This document shows, one piece after another, positions 11,311 to 21,136 of a stretch of 64,000 bases of DNA; the stretch's first letter is position 1, and each line of letters starts with the position of its first letter. Source of the DNA: Protula sp. h YS-2021 (taxonomy: Eukaryota; Annelida; Polychaeta; Sabellida; Serpulidae); contig OX457028.1 of assembly GCA_949752745.1 (NCBI GenBank), forward strand, positions 2,540,420 to 2,604,419. The letters run 5' to 3'. The position numbers and the translations under genes were made by a program. The notes under the pieces were generated by a model, which worked only from the letters and a program-made list of their open reading frames with translations, did no database searches and was not told the origin of the DNA.

Positions 11311-13872
11311 CATCTAGAAGCTAACAATAATATGATCACCGACCCAAAGGACATTTTAGATACCTTAGGCGAAACATTTGAACATAACTCATCTTCCGAA
11401 AATTATAGCCACGAGTTTAGACGTTATAAAGAAACAGAAGAAACTAATCCTCTTAACTTCTATTCTGACAACAGCGAAGCGTATAATGAGCACTTTTCTC
11501 TTAATGAATTGAGAAAGGCCATAGGTAGTTCCCATGATTCAGCAGCAGGACCAGATGACAAACATTATCAGATGCTTAGACATTTGCCAGACCATACCCT
11601 AAAGATCCTTTTAGAATTGTTAAATCATACCTGGAATTCCGACACTTTTCCAGAAATATGGAAGGAAGCCACAATAATACCAATACCAAAGCCAAACAAA
11701 GATCCACGAAATCCTCAGAATTACAGACCAATTTCCTTGACAAGTGCCCTGTGCAAAACATTTGAGCGAATGGTAGCTGAAAGATTAAAATGGTACCTGG
11801 AAAGAAACAACTTGCTTGCCGACATACAGAGTGGCTTTAGGAAACAAAGGAGCACTCTGGACCATCTTGTAAGACTAGAATCTTTTGTGAAAGAAGCTTT
11901 CAATAACAAGGAACATGTTGTTACCGTTTTCTTCGACTTGGAAAAAGCTTATGACACAGCATGGAAACACGGAGTACTAAAGGATCTTTTTGATTTCGGC
12001 CTCCGAGGCCATCTGCCCCAGTTCATAAAAGGATTCCTGGACGACCGTCGATTCAGGGTTCGCCTTGGTACAATATTCTCAGAATACTTTGAACAAGAGG
12101 AAGGCTTCCCCCAAGGATGCATCCTTTCAATTCTACTTTTCCTGATAAAAATCAACAATATAAAAGATACACTGAGACAGGGGATAGATAGCTCACTCTT
12201 CGTGGATGATTTTGCCATGTCGTGTAGAGGCAAAAGTATGAATTTAATACAGCGTCGTCTTCAGCAGAGTATTTATTCTCTCCAAGTTTGGGCGAATAAG
12301 AATGGTTTTAAATTCTCACAAACCAAAACGGTTTGTATACACTTTTGTAAAAAACGAAAACAGCACGACGATCCAGTTTTACACATCTCTAACGTGCAAA
12401 TCCCTGTTGTCAAGGAAAACAAATTTTTAGGTTTAATTTTTGATAGCCAACTTAGTTTTATCCCACATATCAAACACCTCCGAAGAAAGTGTCAGAAGGC
12501 CTTAAATTTACTGAGAGTCATCTCCTCCCACGATTGGGGAGCAGATCGTGATACTAAACTCATGTTGTATAGAGCTCTAATTAGATCGCGACTGGACTAT
12601 GGCAGTATAGTTTATGGCTCAACTAGACCATCATATCTCAAGATGCTAGAACCGATACAGAATCAAGGCTTACGAACATGTTTAAATGCCTTTAGAACAT
12701 CCCCAGCCGACAGTTTACACGTTGAGGCAAATGAACAACCTCTCAATATACGGCGGTTAAAACTTGCCATGCAGTATTGTTTAAAACTTTACGCCAATAG
12801 AAATAACCCTACTCATCAGATTGTTTTCGGATCACATTATGCGGATAGAGGTACCAATGCTATCCCCCCCTTTGGAACTAGGATTATACCACACCTGCAG
12901 GAAGCAGGTATAATCGTTGAATCTGTTGCAAATTACAAAATACCTAACCAACCCCCTTGGAAGTTAACGAAACCTGTGGTCTTGAAGACTCTTTCTGAGT
13001 CCACAAAAGAACGAACTAACCCGTGTGTATTTCAGTCAAAATTTGCAGAATTAAAGGATAATTATAATGACTACCATTTCATATATACCGATGGTTCCAA
13101 ACTTGAGGACATGGCTGCAGCAGCTATTATCACAGAAAATAATACATTCAGAACCAGGCTCCCTGATGGGTCTTCTATTTTCTCTGCAGAAGTTAGAGCC
13201 CTGCAGCTAGCTATGCAAATTGTCAAGATTAGCCGCTACAAAAAATTCATATTGTGCGTGGACTCCATGTCAGTGCTTGAGTCACTAGAAAACTTACAGG
13301 TATCCAACCCAATAATTTTGGACTTGATAGAAAAACACGACGAAGTGGTAAAAGCTGGCAAAGAGATAATATTTTGTTGGGTACCGAGCCACGTTGGAAT
13401 CCCGGGCAACGAGGCAGCCGACAAAGGCGCCAAAGAAGCGTTAAACCAAGACTGCTCAGATTTCCTTATACCGTCATCAGATTTTAAGTGCCATATTTCT
13501 AGATATGTCAAAAATCTATGGCAACAATATTGGGATGAACAAACAGACAATAAGCTATACCAAATTAACCCTGTGGTAGGGCGCAAATTGCCCACCCTAA
13601 ATGGCCTTCGCGACGATATGGTAATTCACAGATTAAGAATAGGACATTCTTACACTACTCACAAACACCTCTTAAGAGGTGAACCACAACCCGAATGTAT
13701 AAGTTGTCAGGAACGGTATACAGTAAAACACATCTTGATAGATTGTATAGACTTCAATCACATTCGCCCCCGTTATTATAGAGTTGATTCCATGAGAGAG
13801 CTCTTTGAGAAGGTAAATTCCAACAAGGTCCTAGAATTTTTAAAAGAGATTAATATGTATTCCTATGTGTAG
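11311..13872 (+). CDS. LINE-A ORF2: RT, RNase H, zinc finger (5'-truncated, open frame)
   Basis: About 853 codons open from the truncation point. The first Met (11332) is internal to the original ORF2. RT motifs: PDDKHYQMLRHLPD, NYRPISLTS, SGFRKQRSTLDHLV, FFDLEKAYDTAW, FPQGCILSIL and FVDD near residues 297-300. RNase H carries YTDGS near 592-596, FSAEVRALQLAM, CVDSMSV and the GNEAAD block. The C-terminal CISCQERYTVKHILIDC motif is present. All catalytic residues of RT and RNase H that I can check are kept, but the endonuclease, ORF1 and 5' untranslated region are missing. It resembles I/Nimb-clade ORF2. Expression would need an outside promoter. Confidence 0.88.
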   Translation, partial: HLEANNNMITDPKDILDTLGETFEHNSSSENYSHEFRRYKETEETNPLNFYSDNSEAYNEHFSLNELRKAIGSSHDSAAGPDDKHYQMLRHLPDHTLKILLELLNHTWNSDTFPEIWKEATIIPIPKPNKDPRNPQNYRPISLTSALCKTFERMVAERLKWYLERNNLLADIQSGFRKQRSTLDHLVRLESFVKEAFNNKEHVVTVFFDLEKAYDTAWKHGVLKDLFDFGLRGHLPQFIKGFLDDRRFRVRLGTIFSEYFEQEEGFPQGCILSILLFLIKINNIKDTLRQGIDSSLFVDDFAMSCRGKSMNLIQRRLQQSIYSLQVWANKNGFKFSQTKTVCIHFCKKRKQHDDPVLHISNVQIPVVKENKFLGLIFDSQLSFIPHIKHLRRKCQKALNLLRVISSHDWGADRDTKLMLYRALIRSRLDYGSIVYGSTRPSYLKMLEPIQNQGLRTCLNAFRTSPADSLHVEANEQPLNIRRLKLAMQYCLKLYANRNNPTHQIVFGSHYADRGTNAIPPFGTRIIPHLQEAGIIVESVANYKIPNQPPWKLTKPVVLKTLSESTKERTNPCVFQSKFAELKDNYNDYHFIYTDGSKLEDMAAAAIITENNTFRTRLPDGSSIFSAEVRALQLAMQIVKISRYKKFILCVDSMSVLESLENLQVSNPIILDLIEKHDEVVKAGKEIIFCWVPSHVGIPGNEAADKGAKEALNQDCSDFLIPSSDFKCHISRYVKNLWQQYWDEQTDNKLYQINPVVGRKLPTLNGLRDDMVIHRLRIGHSYTTHKHLLRGEPQPECISCQERYTVKHILIDCIDFNHIRPRYYRVDSMRELFEKVNSNKVLEFLKEINMYSYV

Positions 13873-13977
13873 ACTACCATTAAGTCTATTTTTAGTATAT
13901 TTTTTAGTATATTTAAGATTTTATTTTATAATCATTTTTAATCAATAAAGTATAAATTCGACAAAGTTACCAGGAAT

Positions 13978-14010
13978 GACACAATATGACCTGCAACAGG
14001 TTGGCGGTGT
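13978..14010 (+). other. 3'-terminal hairpin, copy A2, outer stem shortened
   Basis: GACAC with the ACCTG/CAGGT inner stem as in A0, but the right arm reads GTGT directly followed by TAAACC, having lost the bases CGT. The copy still inserted, or lost the bases afterwards. Confidence 0.65.
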
Positions 14011-14043
14011 TAAACCAATCAAATAACTAACTAACTAACTAAC

Positions 14044-15231
14044 TTAGGGAGGAAAGGATGTCAGAGATATCGGGTAAGGGATACGAATTCTTATGGGTAA
14101 CATTGTTGACTTTCCGGTAGTCTACGCACATGCGCTTGCTACCATCTTTCTTCGGGACAATAACTATAGGACTTGCCCAAGGGCTGGTGCTTGGACGTAT
14201 AATCTGGGCGTCTAGCATTTCATCAAGCTGTTTTTCAATTTGAGGTCGCTGGGAAAATGGGGTGCGATAGGGTCGCTGTTTGATTGGTGGATTATCCTTG
14301 GTGTCGATTTTCATTTTTACCAAATTAGTTTTTCCGAGTTCAAGGTCCTTTTCAGCAAATAGATCTATGTTTTTCATGAGAAAGGCTTGAAAACGGGGGC
14401 GTTCCTCTTTAGGGATATGTCCTAGATCAAAATTCATTTTCGATTGGGTGGTTTTTGGGATATCTTGTTTTTCAACTGAATTTATTTCTTTTTCCTCATT
14501 TAGAAATGGTTTGGCTACCGCTATAGCCTGTCCACCTCGTACACGAAATGTGCGGGTGGTGTCATTCTTGACCAGTAGAACCACTTTTTTTCCTTTTGTG
14601 GCGTCCGCCAGAACATTGGGTGCTAGAAGGCCAGGTTGGTCAACGAAGGGGGAACTATTATCTAACGGGGTAAGTATACATTCACCGATTTTATCGCTCG
14701 CTACAGTACCTGGGATAAGTACAGAGGACTGGGAAGGTACGAAAACGCTTTGTGTTGCTGTGACTAGGGAGACTAAGTCGGTCTCATCTCGCTTATCTTT
14801 CAGCATGACAACAGAAGACCCAACACTTATGGTCTTCCTCTGAAAGTCCCATCTAATATCGTGCTGGGTGAGGAAATCACTCCCCAATATTATCGGTTTC
14901 CGCATGCTCGACACAACTATAAAGCTATGTGATATATGCTTCTTTCCGACAACGAAACTGAGGGTTGATTTACCTAGAACCGACAGTTCCTGTCCGGTGA
15001 CACTCGTAAGGCTGATGCCATTGTTACGATTTAACGCAGATTTAAATTGCTTAGGTAAGCTTTTGAATAACTTCAACGAAATTAGTGAAACATCAGCTCC
15101 AGTGTCAAGGAGAGCAGAGACTTCAGTTCTTCCGAAACGCAATGGGCACATTTTTGCCCACTTAGATTCTCCGGCAGAACTATCGTAGGCACCCAGAACC
15201 GAGTTCTGCGTCGCGGAGCTAGGTGCTACTA
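14044..15231 (-). CDS. pol: pol part 1: protease and start of RT, LTR element
   Basis: The frame is open from 15271, overlapping the gag end; the first Met is at 15151. The aspartic protease shows LLDTGADVSLIS and later IILGSDFL. A linker follows, then the RT start with PSTSPWASPIVIVPKKDG and MCVDYRKVN. At 14044 the frame enters inserted LINE DNA and meets a stop; the rest of pol is at 9133-11308. The product would process the polyprotein and copy the genomic RNA in a cytoplasmic particle. The start is probably by -1 frameshifting from gag, since no Met lies near the gag stop. Confidence 0.88.
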
Positions 15232-15271
15232 GTTTTCCGACTTTGAAAATCTGTTTTCCTTTCTGGAAAAC
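15229..15271 (-). promoter_or_regulatory. gag-pol overlap with two candidate slippery sites
   Basis: Gag stops at 15229-15231. The pol frame lies at -1 and is open from 15271, giving a 43-base overlap. The heptamer GGAAAAC occurs twice in it, at 15259-15253 and 15238-15232, both in gag phase as G GAA AAC and the second directly before the gag stop. This departs from the strict X XXY YYZ rule at the first position, so frameshifting here is plausible but unproven. Confidence 0.5.
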
Positions 15272-16269
15272 CTATTTTCAGGTCTGGAAGAAAACTTAGT
15301 CGTCGGCTGGTCACGTTTCCGTTTCTTACATTCTTTGTAGACGTGACCCACAACTTTGCAGTAATTGCAAACGGGTTTCCCGTCCGATGTCCACTGATTC
15401 GGGCTGAATCTGGCTCCAGGTCGGCTAGGTCTTTGTTGCTGGGAGGCATGAACAGAGTTCGTTCTATGGTCGATTTTTGCTATCAAGTAGTCGAGTTTAT
15501 TGTCAATCCAGGGAGGTGGAGGTTGCGTTGGTGGAGGTTTCATTATCTCCTCGAGGCAGCTACATAGCTGTTCGACCTTGTGACTCAAATCGGTTGATTT
15601 GTTGCGACCAGCAACAGCATCGACATCCATGGGCTCCTCGGTCCCACGGCGAAGCGAAAAATGCTTCCCGGCCTGCTGTTCGCGTGCAGCAGTTTGCACA
15701 GCCGCATCGAACTGCTGTGGCCTCGCGCGAATTAAACGCTTAGCGATCGAGTCATCAAGGACACCATCGATTAGCGTTTCGATCAATGAATTTTGAATGA
15801 TCGGTTGATTACGGTCCAGATTAGGATATGCCTCCTCGGATAAGCTCCTAATCCTTTCCGCAAAGGACTGTATCGACTCGCCTTTCTTCTGTTTGAGGCG
15901 CCTCAACTTTTGCAGTGCTATATGAGCGTCACTAATGTCGCTATACTGAGCAGTTAATAGCTGGCGTAATTGTTGCCAATTAATGTGGGGGTTATTTCTA
16001 AGGGTACGGGATAGGTGATCGGCTGCTGGGCCTTTAAGGGATTCAAAACAGAGGGCTTTTATGGTGTTGTCGTCTGCGTTAACGGCTTGCGCCACACGTT
16101 CGATATCGTTCAGCCACTCGCGGAAACGGCGTCCGCCGTCGCCATTAAAATCGCATACGCGTTTGCCAAGTCTGCCTGCCCGCAGCTCCATTTGAAGCTG
16201 TCGGAAGGAGTTTTGTAAAGCTTGTATCGGGACGTCATGTTGGAGTTGTTGTTGACCTGCCTCAGCCAT
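15229..16269 (-). CDS. gag: gag: capsid and nucleocapsid of LTR element
   Basis: 346 codons. Residues about 35-190 have the helical Retrotrans_gag pattern (FREWLNDIERVAQAV ... ALCFESLKGPAADHLSRTL ... LRRLKQKKGESIQSFAERIRSL). A proline-rich linker follows, then one CCHC zinc knuckle CNYCKVVGHVYKEC and a basic tail rich in RFS repeats. The product would form the particle and bind genomic RNA. The ATG at 16269-16267 fits the capsid start. The frame is intact. Confidence 0.9.
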   Translation of the reverse strand: MAEAGQQQLQHDVPIQALQNSFRQLQMELRAGRLGKRVCDFNGDGGRRFREWLNDIERVAQAVNADDNTIKALCFESLKGPAADHLSRTLRNNPHINWQQLRQLLTAQYSDISDAHIALQKLRRLKQKKGESIQSFAERIRSLSEEAYPNLDRNQPIIQNSLIETLIDGVLDDSIAKRLIRARPQQFDAAVQTAAREQQAGKHFSLRRGTEEPMDVDAVAGRNKSTDLSHKVEQLCSCLEEIMKPPPTQPPPPWIDNKLDYLIAKIDHRTNSVHASQQQRPSRPGARFSPNQWTSDGKPVCNYCKVVGHVYKECKKRKRDQPTTKFSSRPENRFSRKENRFSKSEN

Positions 16270-16472
16270 TATTGAATTTTATGGCTGAGTATATTTCACG
16301 ACTCAATTGATTTAGGTATTTAGGTATTCAAATCAGTGGTAGTCAAAAACCTGTAGCGATATCACTAACAGCTAAAGATAAAAATTTTTGGGTTGGGTAA
16401 AAGCCTCGAGCACGTGACTTACAACACACAATTAAAACAATTAAAAATAGGGAAGACTATTGTACCGCTCAT

Positions 16473-16507
<35 letters not shown>

Positions 16508-16699
16508 CGTAAAGGACATGTGACAGAGAATTACCAGTAATATAAATACACTTATCGGGTCCGTCTACCATACAAACACAATCTCTATCCAACGCAAAGT
16601 CTACCAATTTGTTGACGACTGTCTGTACGCTATCGTTAAACCGTTTGGCACAGAAACCGAAATGGAATTTAATCGTGCTGTGGGATTCAGAAAACTTCT
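16270..16699 (-). other. LTR element leader segment with 29-base homopolymer
   Basis: No reading frame is seen between gag and the accessory ORF. An uninterrupted run of 29 T at 16476-16504 (poly-A in element sense) lies here, possibly a captured retroposed tail or slippage product. Confidence 0.6.
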
Positions 16700-17257
16700 T
16701 TACTCGCTATCGGAGGAAATTTCAATGATTTCGTGCCGTTTGGCGGGAGGTGAGCTAGGTTTCGAGGTCGACTGAGCGGTGGAAGATGGTGTATTTTGAC
16801 GTTTCACTGCTTTTGCAAGCTGCGACCAAGGGCCGGTGTGCATCCGAGCCGTTGGTTTATGTACGATACACTTCTGGGGATTTTCTTTACTAGAGGTGGT
16901 CTCAGCCAAAACTTTGAGATACTGGGGTTGTGCGCTAAGCGCTTTTAATAACCACCCTTCTGTAACTTTGCAACCGCAGGGTAAGCACTGAATTTTAGGC
17001 TCGCCTGACATAAAACTGTTGGAGTGCTCAGGGGGGGGGGGGGAATTATGTGCAGCTAATTTTAGATACCGCCATACTATCCAAATACTGGGCCACGTAT
17101 GGTCAGAACAATTTGTGCTATTAACGGTTACTAATACCTCGTTAGTGGGCCTGCTCAGAAAATGGTGGGGGTAAGGGGTAAGTAAAATGTTCCTAGAATA
17201 TACAACGCATCCACAAGATGGGGAAAAAGGGGTGTCAGTTGGGGCTGGAATTTCCAT
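16700..17257 (-). CDS. Accessory ORF upstream of gag, unknown function
   Basis: 185 codons between the 5' LTR and gag, where Ty3/gypsy elements normally have only a leader. I do not recognise it. It has two Cys-Gly-Cys segments (SCGCVVYSRN near residue 15 and LPCGCKVTEG near 95), a proline run from a 13-base homopolymer (17031-17043, prone to slippage), a Ser/Pro-rich tail and the C-terminus EIIEISSDSE, which fits a SUMO-interacting motif (hydrophobic core, then acidic/Ser). The motif reading is inference. A related Cys-Gly-Cys segment lies just upstream in a different frame (17262-17495). Expression is unknown; it could also be captured sequence. Confidence 0.5.
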   Translation of the reverse strand: MEIPAPTDTPFSPSCGCVVYSRNILLTPYPHHFLSRPTNEVLVTVNSTNCSDHTWPSIWIVWRYLKLAAHNSPPPPEHSNSFMSGEPKIQCLPCGCKVTEGWLLKALSAQPQYLKVLAETTSSKENPQKCIVHKPTARMHTGPWSQLAKAVKRQNTPSSTAQSTSKPSSPPAKRHEIIEISSDSE

Positions 17258-17261
17258 ATAC

Positions 17262-17495
17262 TTATTTAATTATGTCACCACTAATTTTCTTTCCCTTAAA
17301 ATTTTCTATGTGAAATTTTTCGTAACTTTTATGCCCTACTTTACATGTACGTGACAACAAAATAGGAGTGGTTATATAAACTAACCGGCAACCACACTCA
17401 AACCATAAACCTTTGACTGAAATACCGGGCATTAGATTGCCAAATACCGTATCTTTAACAACCTTACAATGCGATATTAGAAAATAAATGAACAA
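17262..17495 (-). CDS. Short cysteine-containing ORF upstream of accessory ORF
   Basis: 77 codons ending five bases before the ATG of the 185-codon ORF, in another frame. It contains FECGCRLVYITT followed by RTCKVGHKS, resembling the CGCVVY segment of its neighbour. It may be the N-terminal module of one protein split by a frameshift, or an independent upstream ORF. No family is recognised. Confidence 0.35.
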   Translation of the reverse strand: MFIYFLISHCKVVKDTVFGNLMPGISVKGLWFECGCRLVYITTPILLSRTCKVGHKSYEKFHIENFKGKKISGDIIK

Positions 17496-17804
17496 TACCC
17501 TCGATGACTTATAAATCAGTTCAGTTCCGACGTTGAAATACCGCAGGGTGACGATCTTGATCTTCGGGGTTGGGTCTGTAGGTTTGCTTGCCTAGCTCAA
17601 TGATTCCGGGCCGACATCGGGACTTGCTTCCTTCCGGCTTGTTTGTTCTTCGGTTCTTCAGGTTTTCCTTGTAGCTGGCTTGGATTTTGCTGTCTTGAAA
17701 CGCGCTCTTCTCTTTCTTTGTTTTTAAATTTTTGGTGTTAATTTATCCAAATTGCTCACTGTTTATTTATTTTTGTTGTTTGTTATTTGAGTTCTTTCAA
17801 AACT
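17496..17804 (-). other. LTR element leader next to the primer-binding site
   Basis: About 310 bases between the primer-binding site and the first short ORF in element direction. No reading frame or repeat was recognised. Confidence 0.5.
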
Positions 17805-17822
17805 ATCCTGGTCACGGCACCA
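17805..17822 (-). other. Candidate primer-binding site
   Basis: On the minus strand TGGTGCCGTGACCAGGAT lies five bases inside the 5' LTR. It starts with TGG, complementary to the CCA end of a tRNA, at the normal position. The tRNA species was not determined. Confidence 0.6.
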
Positions 17823-17827
17823 ATTTA

Positions 17828-18530
17828 TGTAGCACGGTTGGCCGGAGTACTACGGGTTTTCCATAAATGAGAGCCGGTCGGTGATGAAGACAATAAAAAG
17901 CTGTACCACTGACAACTAGACTACATTTATTAATATCTTATATTTACATTAAAGTTCCAATATTCTTCTTCGCGTTGTGTTTTAGTTAATGCTTTATAAG
18001 TTTTCCAGGCTGATGATTAGTTAACCATCGAATTTTAAAAGTGTCAAGTCCAGCGAGCACGAGCAAGAGCGTTAGTACAGAGTGGTGTTGTCAGTAGTCT
18101 TCGACCGAACTCCGAGGGGCAGAGGAGCGGCGGTTTCTTTTGTATGATTTTGTGACATAGTTTCGAGAACGAGGCGGTGACGTAAATTAATGGGCTTGTT
18201 TTCGAGTTTGGGCTCTTTGTCTTTCCCTGGGAGAAAGCAGATGTCCGAAGTTATGGTTATGGCCCGTCACGGGGTAATTTTACTCACTGACCTGACATAA
18301 AGATCAGATGATTCCGCCATAAAGCTAATTTATTTGAGGCATTAATGAGAGGGATATCCTTGCAGGTGTTCCTAATAGCTTTCTTTATGGCTCTTGTGGT
18401 AATTAATCTAGGCATTGAATAATTACGGTTCAAGTTAAAAGGGGGTAAGCTTACAATTTCCATTTATCTTGCTCATACTTTCATGGTCACAAAAGTCTGA
18501 AAAGGGGATCATTTGAACTACCATTTTACA
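17828..18530 (-). repeat. Long terminal repeat, upstream (5') copy
   Basis: 703 bp, pairs with 5994-6696. In element direction this copy would supply the promoter. The right end TTTTACA is followed by the ATAA target duplication and then by LINE copy A1. Confidence 0.95.
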
Positions 18531-20196
18531 ATAATATCAATACCAAAGCCAAACAAAGATCCATGAAATCCTCAAAATTACAGACCTATTTCCTTGACAA
18601 GTGCCCTGTGCAAAACATTTGAGAGAATGGTAGCTGAAAGATTAAAATGGTACCTGGAAAGAAACAACTTGCTTGCGGACATACAGAGTGGCTTTAGGAA
18701 ACAAAGGAGCACTCTGGGCCATCTTGTAAGAGAAGAATCTTTTGTGAAAGAAGCTTTCAATAACAAGGAACATGTTATTACCGTTTTCTTTGACTTGGAA
18801 AAAGCTTATGACACAGCATGGAAACACGGAGTACTAAAGGATCTTCTTGATTTGGGAGAACCCAAGGATGCATCCTTTCTGTTCCTGATAAAAATTAACA
18901 ATATAAAAGATACATTGAGACAGGGGATAGATAGCTCACTCTTCGTAGATGATTTTGCCATGTCGTGTAGAGGCAAAAGTATGAATTTAATACAGCGTCG
19001 TCTTCAGCAGAGTATTTATTCTCTCCAAGTTAGGGCGAATAAGAATGGTTTTAAATTCTCACAACCCGGTTTGTATGCACTTTTGTAAAAAACGAAAACA
19101 ACACGACGATCCAGTTTTACACATCTCAGATGTGCAAATATAGTTGATGGTTCATCAAGACCATCATATCTCAAGATGCTAGAGCCGATACAGAATCCAT
19201 GCTTAAGAATATGCTTAAATACCTTTAGAAGATCCCCAGCCGACAGTTTACACGTTGAGGCAAATGAACAGCCTCTCAATATACGGCGGTTAAAACTTGC
19301 CATGCAGTACTGTATAAAACTTTACGCCAATAGAAATAACCCTACTCATCAGGTTGTTTTCGGATCACATTATGCGGATAGAGGTACCAATGCTGCCCCC
19401 CCCCCCCTTTGGAACTAGTATTATACCACACCTGCAAGAAGCAGGTATAATCGTTGGATCTGTAACAAATGACAGAATACCCCACCAACCCCCTTGGAAG
19501 TTAAGGAAACCTGTGGTCTTGAAGACTCTTTCTGAGTCCACAAAAGAACGAACTTATCCGTGTGTATTTCAGTCAAAATTTGCAGAATTAAAAGATAATT
19601 ATAATGGCTACCATTTCATATATACCGATGACTCCAAACTTGAGGACAAGGCTGCAGCAGCTATTGTCACAGAAAATAATACATTGAAAACCAGGCTCCC
19701 TGATGGGTCTTCTATTTTCTCTGCAGAAGTTAGAACCCTGCAGCTAGCTATGCAAATTGTCAAGATTAGTCGTTACAAAAAATTCATATTGTGCGTGGAC
19801 TCCATGTCAGTGCTTGAGTCACTAGAAAACCTACAGGTATCCAACCCAATAATTTTGGACTTGATAGAAAAACACGACGACGTGGTAAAAGCTGGCAAAG
19901 AGATAATATTTTGTTGGGTACCGAGCCACGTTGGAATCCCGGGCAACGAGGCAGCCGACAAAGGCGCCAAAGAAGCGTTAAACCAAAATTGCCTCGATTT
20001 CCTTATACCGTCATCAGATTTTAAGTGCCATATTTCTAGATATGTCAAAAATCTATGGCAACAACATTGGGATGAACAAACCAACAATAAGCTATACCAA
20101 ATTAACCCTGTGGTAGGGCGCGAATTGCCCTCTCTAAATGGTCTTTGCGACGATGTGGTAATACACAGATTAAGAATAGGACATTCTTACACTACT
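18531..20196 (+). pseudogene. LINE-A ORF2, RT to RNase H (copy A1 segment), decayed
   Basis: Resumes A1 after the LTR element. Two internal deletions are seen against copy A2: about 115 bases near 18857, removing the LGTIFSEYFEQEEGFPQG region, and over 200 bases near 19135. FVDD (near 18945) remains. The first RNase H motif reads YTDDS instead of YTDGS. There are several frame changes, including a poly-C run near 19396. Interrupted at 20196 by C1. Confidence 0.85.
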
Positions 20197-20531
20197 AGCA
20201 TTATTCGTAGAGCAAGAATTGGGCATATATTACACACAGTTATTTACTAAAAGGAGAAGAAGCACCAGTATGTATGGGATGTCAGGAACCTTTGACAGTG
20301 AAACATATTTTACTCGACTGTATTGATTTTAGTTTTACAAGGAATGAATGTTTTAATGTGGAGTCGCTGGCGACCCTTTTTTCCACTGTAGATAGTAGTT
20401 AAATTATTGAATTTTTAAAGGAAATTAATTTGTTTGATAAATGGCATGAGAATATAGAAATGGTTTAGACACAGTATGGCCTACATAGGCTGGAAGGTGT
20501 CATTAAACAAATTACTTACTTACTTACTTAC
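20197..20531 (+). mobile_element. LINE family C, short copy C1
   Basis: 5'-truncated in the last part of ORF2, with a TTAC tail. Flanked by the 13-bp duplication TTCTTACACTACT at 20184-20196 and 20532-20544. The hairpin at 20468-20501 has inner stem GCCT/AGGC. Confidence 0.9.
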
Positions 20532-20892
20532 TTCTTACACTACTCACAAACACCTTTTAAGAGGTGAACCACAACCCGAATGCATAAGTTGTCAAGAACG
20601 GTTATACAGTGAAACATATCTTGATAGATTGTATAGATTTCAATCACATTCGTCCCCGTTATTATAGAGTTGACTCTATGAGAGAGTAAGTAAATACCAA
20701 CAAGGTCTTAGATTTTTTAAATGAGATTAACCTGTATTCTCATGTATAGATTACTATTAAGTCCAATGTTTTAGTATATTTAAGATTTTATCTTGTACTT
20801 ACTTTTAATCAGTAAAGTATAAATGCGATCAAGTTGACATAATGTGACCTGCAATAGGTTGACGGTGTCGTTAAACCAATCAGATAACTAAC
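20532..20892 (+). pseudogene. LINE-A ORF2 end and 3' region (copy A1 segment)
   Basis: Codes THKHLLRGEPQPECISCQER, then a frameshift. 3' untranslated region with the hairpin at 20836-20870 (left arm changed to GACAT) and a short AACT tail. More diverged than the other A copies, in line with A1 being the oldest. Confidence 0.75.
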
Positions 20893-21136
20893 TCTATGAG
20901 AGAGCTCTTTGAAAAGGTAAATTCCAACAAGGTCTTAGAATTTTTAAAAGAGATTAAGCTGTATTCTTATGTGTAGATCACTATTAAGTCTAGCATTTTA
21001 GTATAATTAATTTTTTTTTATACTGACTTTTAATCAGTAAAGTATCAATGCGACAAAGTTACCGGGAATGACAAAGTATGACCTGCATTAGGTTGGCTGT
21101 GTCGTTAAACCAATCAAATAACTAACTAACTAACTC
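20893..21136 (+). mobile_element. LINE family A, 3' fragment A1b
   Basis: A second family A 3' end directly after the A1 tail, starting inside the last codons of ORF2 (MRELFEKVNSNKVLEFLKEI). Hairpin at 21070-21104 and an AACT tail. Either a truncated insertion at the tail or a tail-to-body dimer. Confidence 0.7.

Larger units (their letters stand above)
11309..14043 (+). mobile_element. LINE family A, copy A2, inserted in pol
   Basis: A 5'-truncated copy ending in an AACT tail, flanked by the 11-bp duplication TTAGGGAGGAA at 11298-11308 and 14044-14054. It lies within the RT coding part of the LTR element, on the opposite strand, so it postdates that element. It is the longest open family A copy in the window. 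Confidence 0.95.
5994..18530 (-). mobile_element. Ty3/gypsy-type LTR element with envelope gene
   Basis: Two 703-bp direct LTRs (TGTAGCAC ... TTTTACA as read on +) enclose minus-strand leader ORFs, gag, pol and env. The target-site duplication is ATAA at 5990-5993 and 18531-18534, in LINE copy A1. The element is about 9.8 kb once LINE copy A2 (11309-14043, with an 11-bp duplication) is set aside. Gene order and the Baculo_F-like envelope resemble errantivirus-like gypsy elements; this is family-level inference. It is not autonomous as it stands: pol is split and the integrase core is mostly gone. Confidence 0.93.
2356..20892 (+). mobile_element. LINE family A, copy A1, split by four insertions
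   Basis: One old 5'-truncated family A copy can be followed through 2356-2384, 4554-4893, 5573-5993, 18531-20196 and 20532-20892. Each gap is an insertion with a target-site duplication: B0 (ACCAAAAGGGA), A-short (CCTGGGACATG), the gypsy-type element (ATAA) and C1 (TTCTTACACTACT). The coding parts match endonuclease-RT linker, RT, RNase H and 3' end in the correct order. The 5' boundary is approximate because the linker is divergent there. Confidence 0.8.

Noticed and set aside
11309..11313. ATG at 11313 as start of the second pol part
   Set aside because: The codon derives from inserted LINE A2 DNA; the element's own frame continues from 14044.
14448..15188. Plus-strand frames of 106-131 codons
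   Set aside because: Opposite strand of the protease/RT coding part, with no recognisable content.
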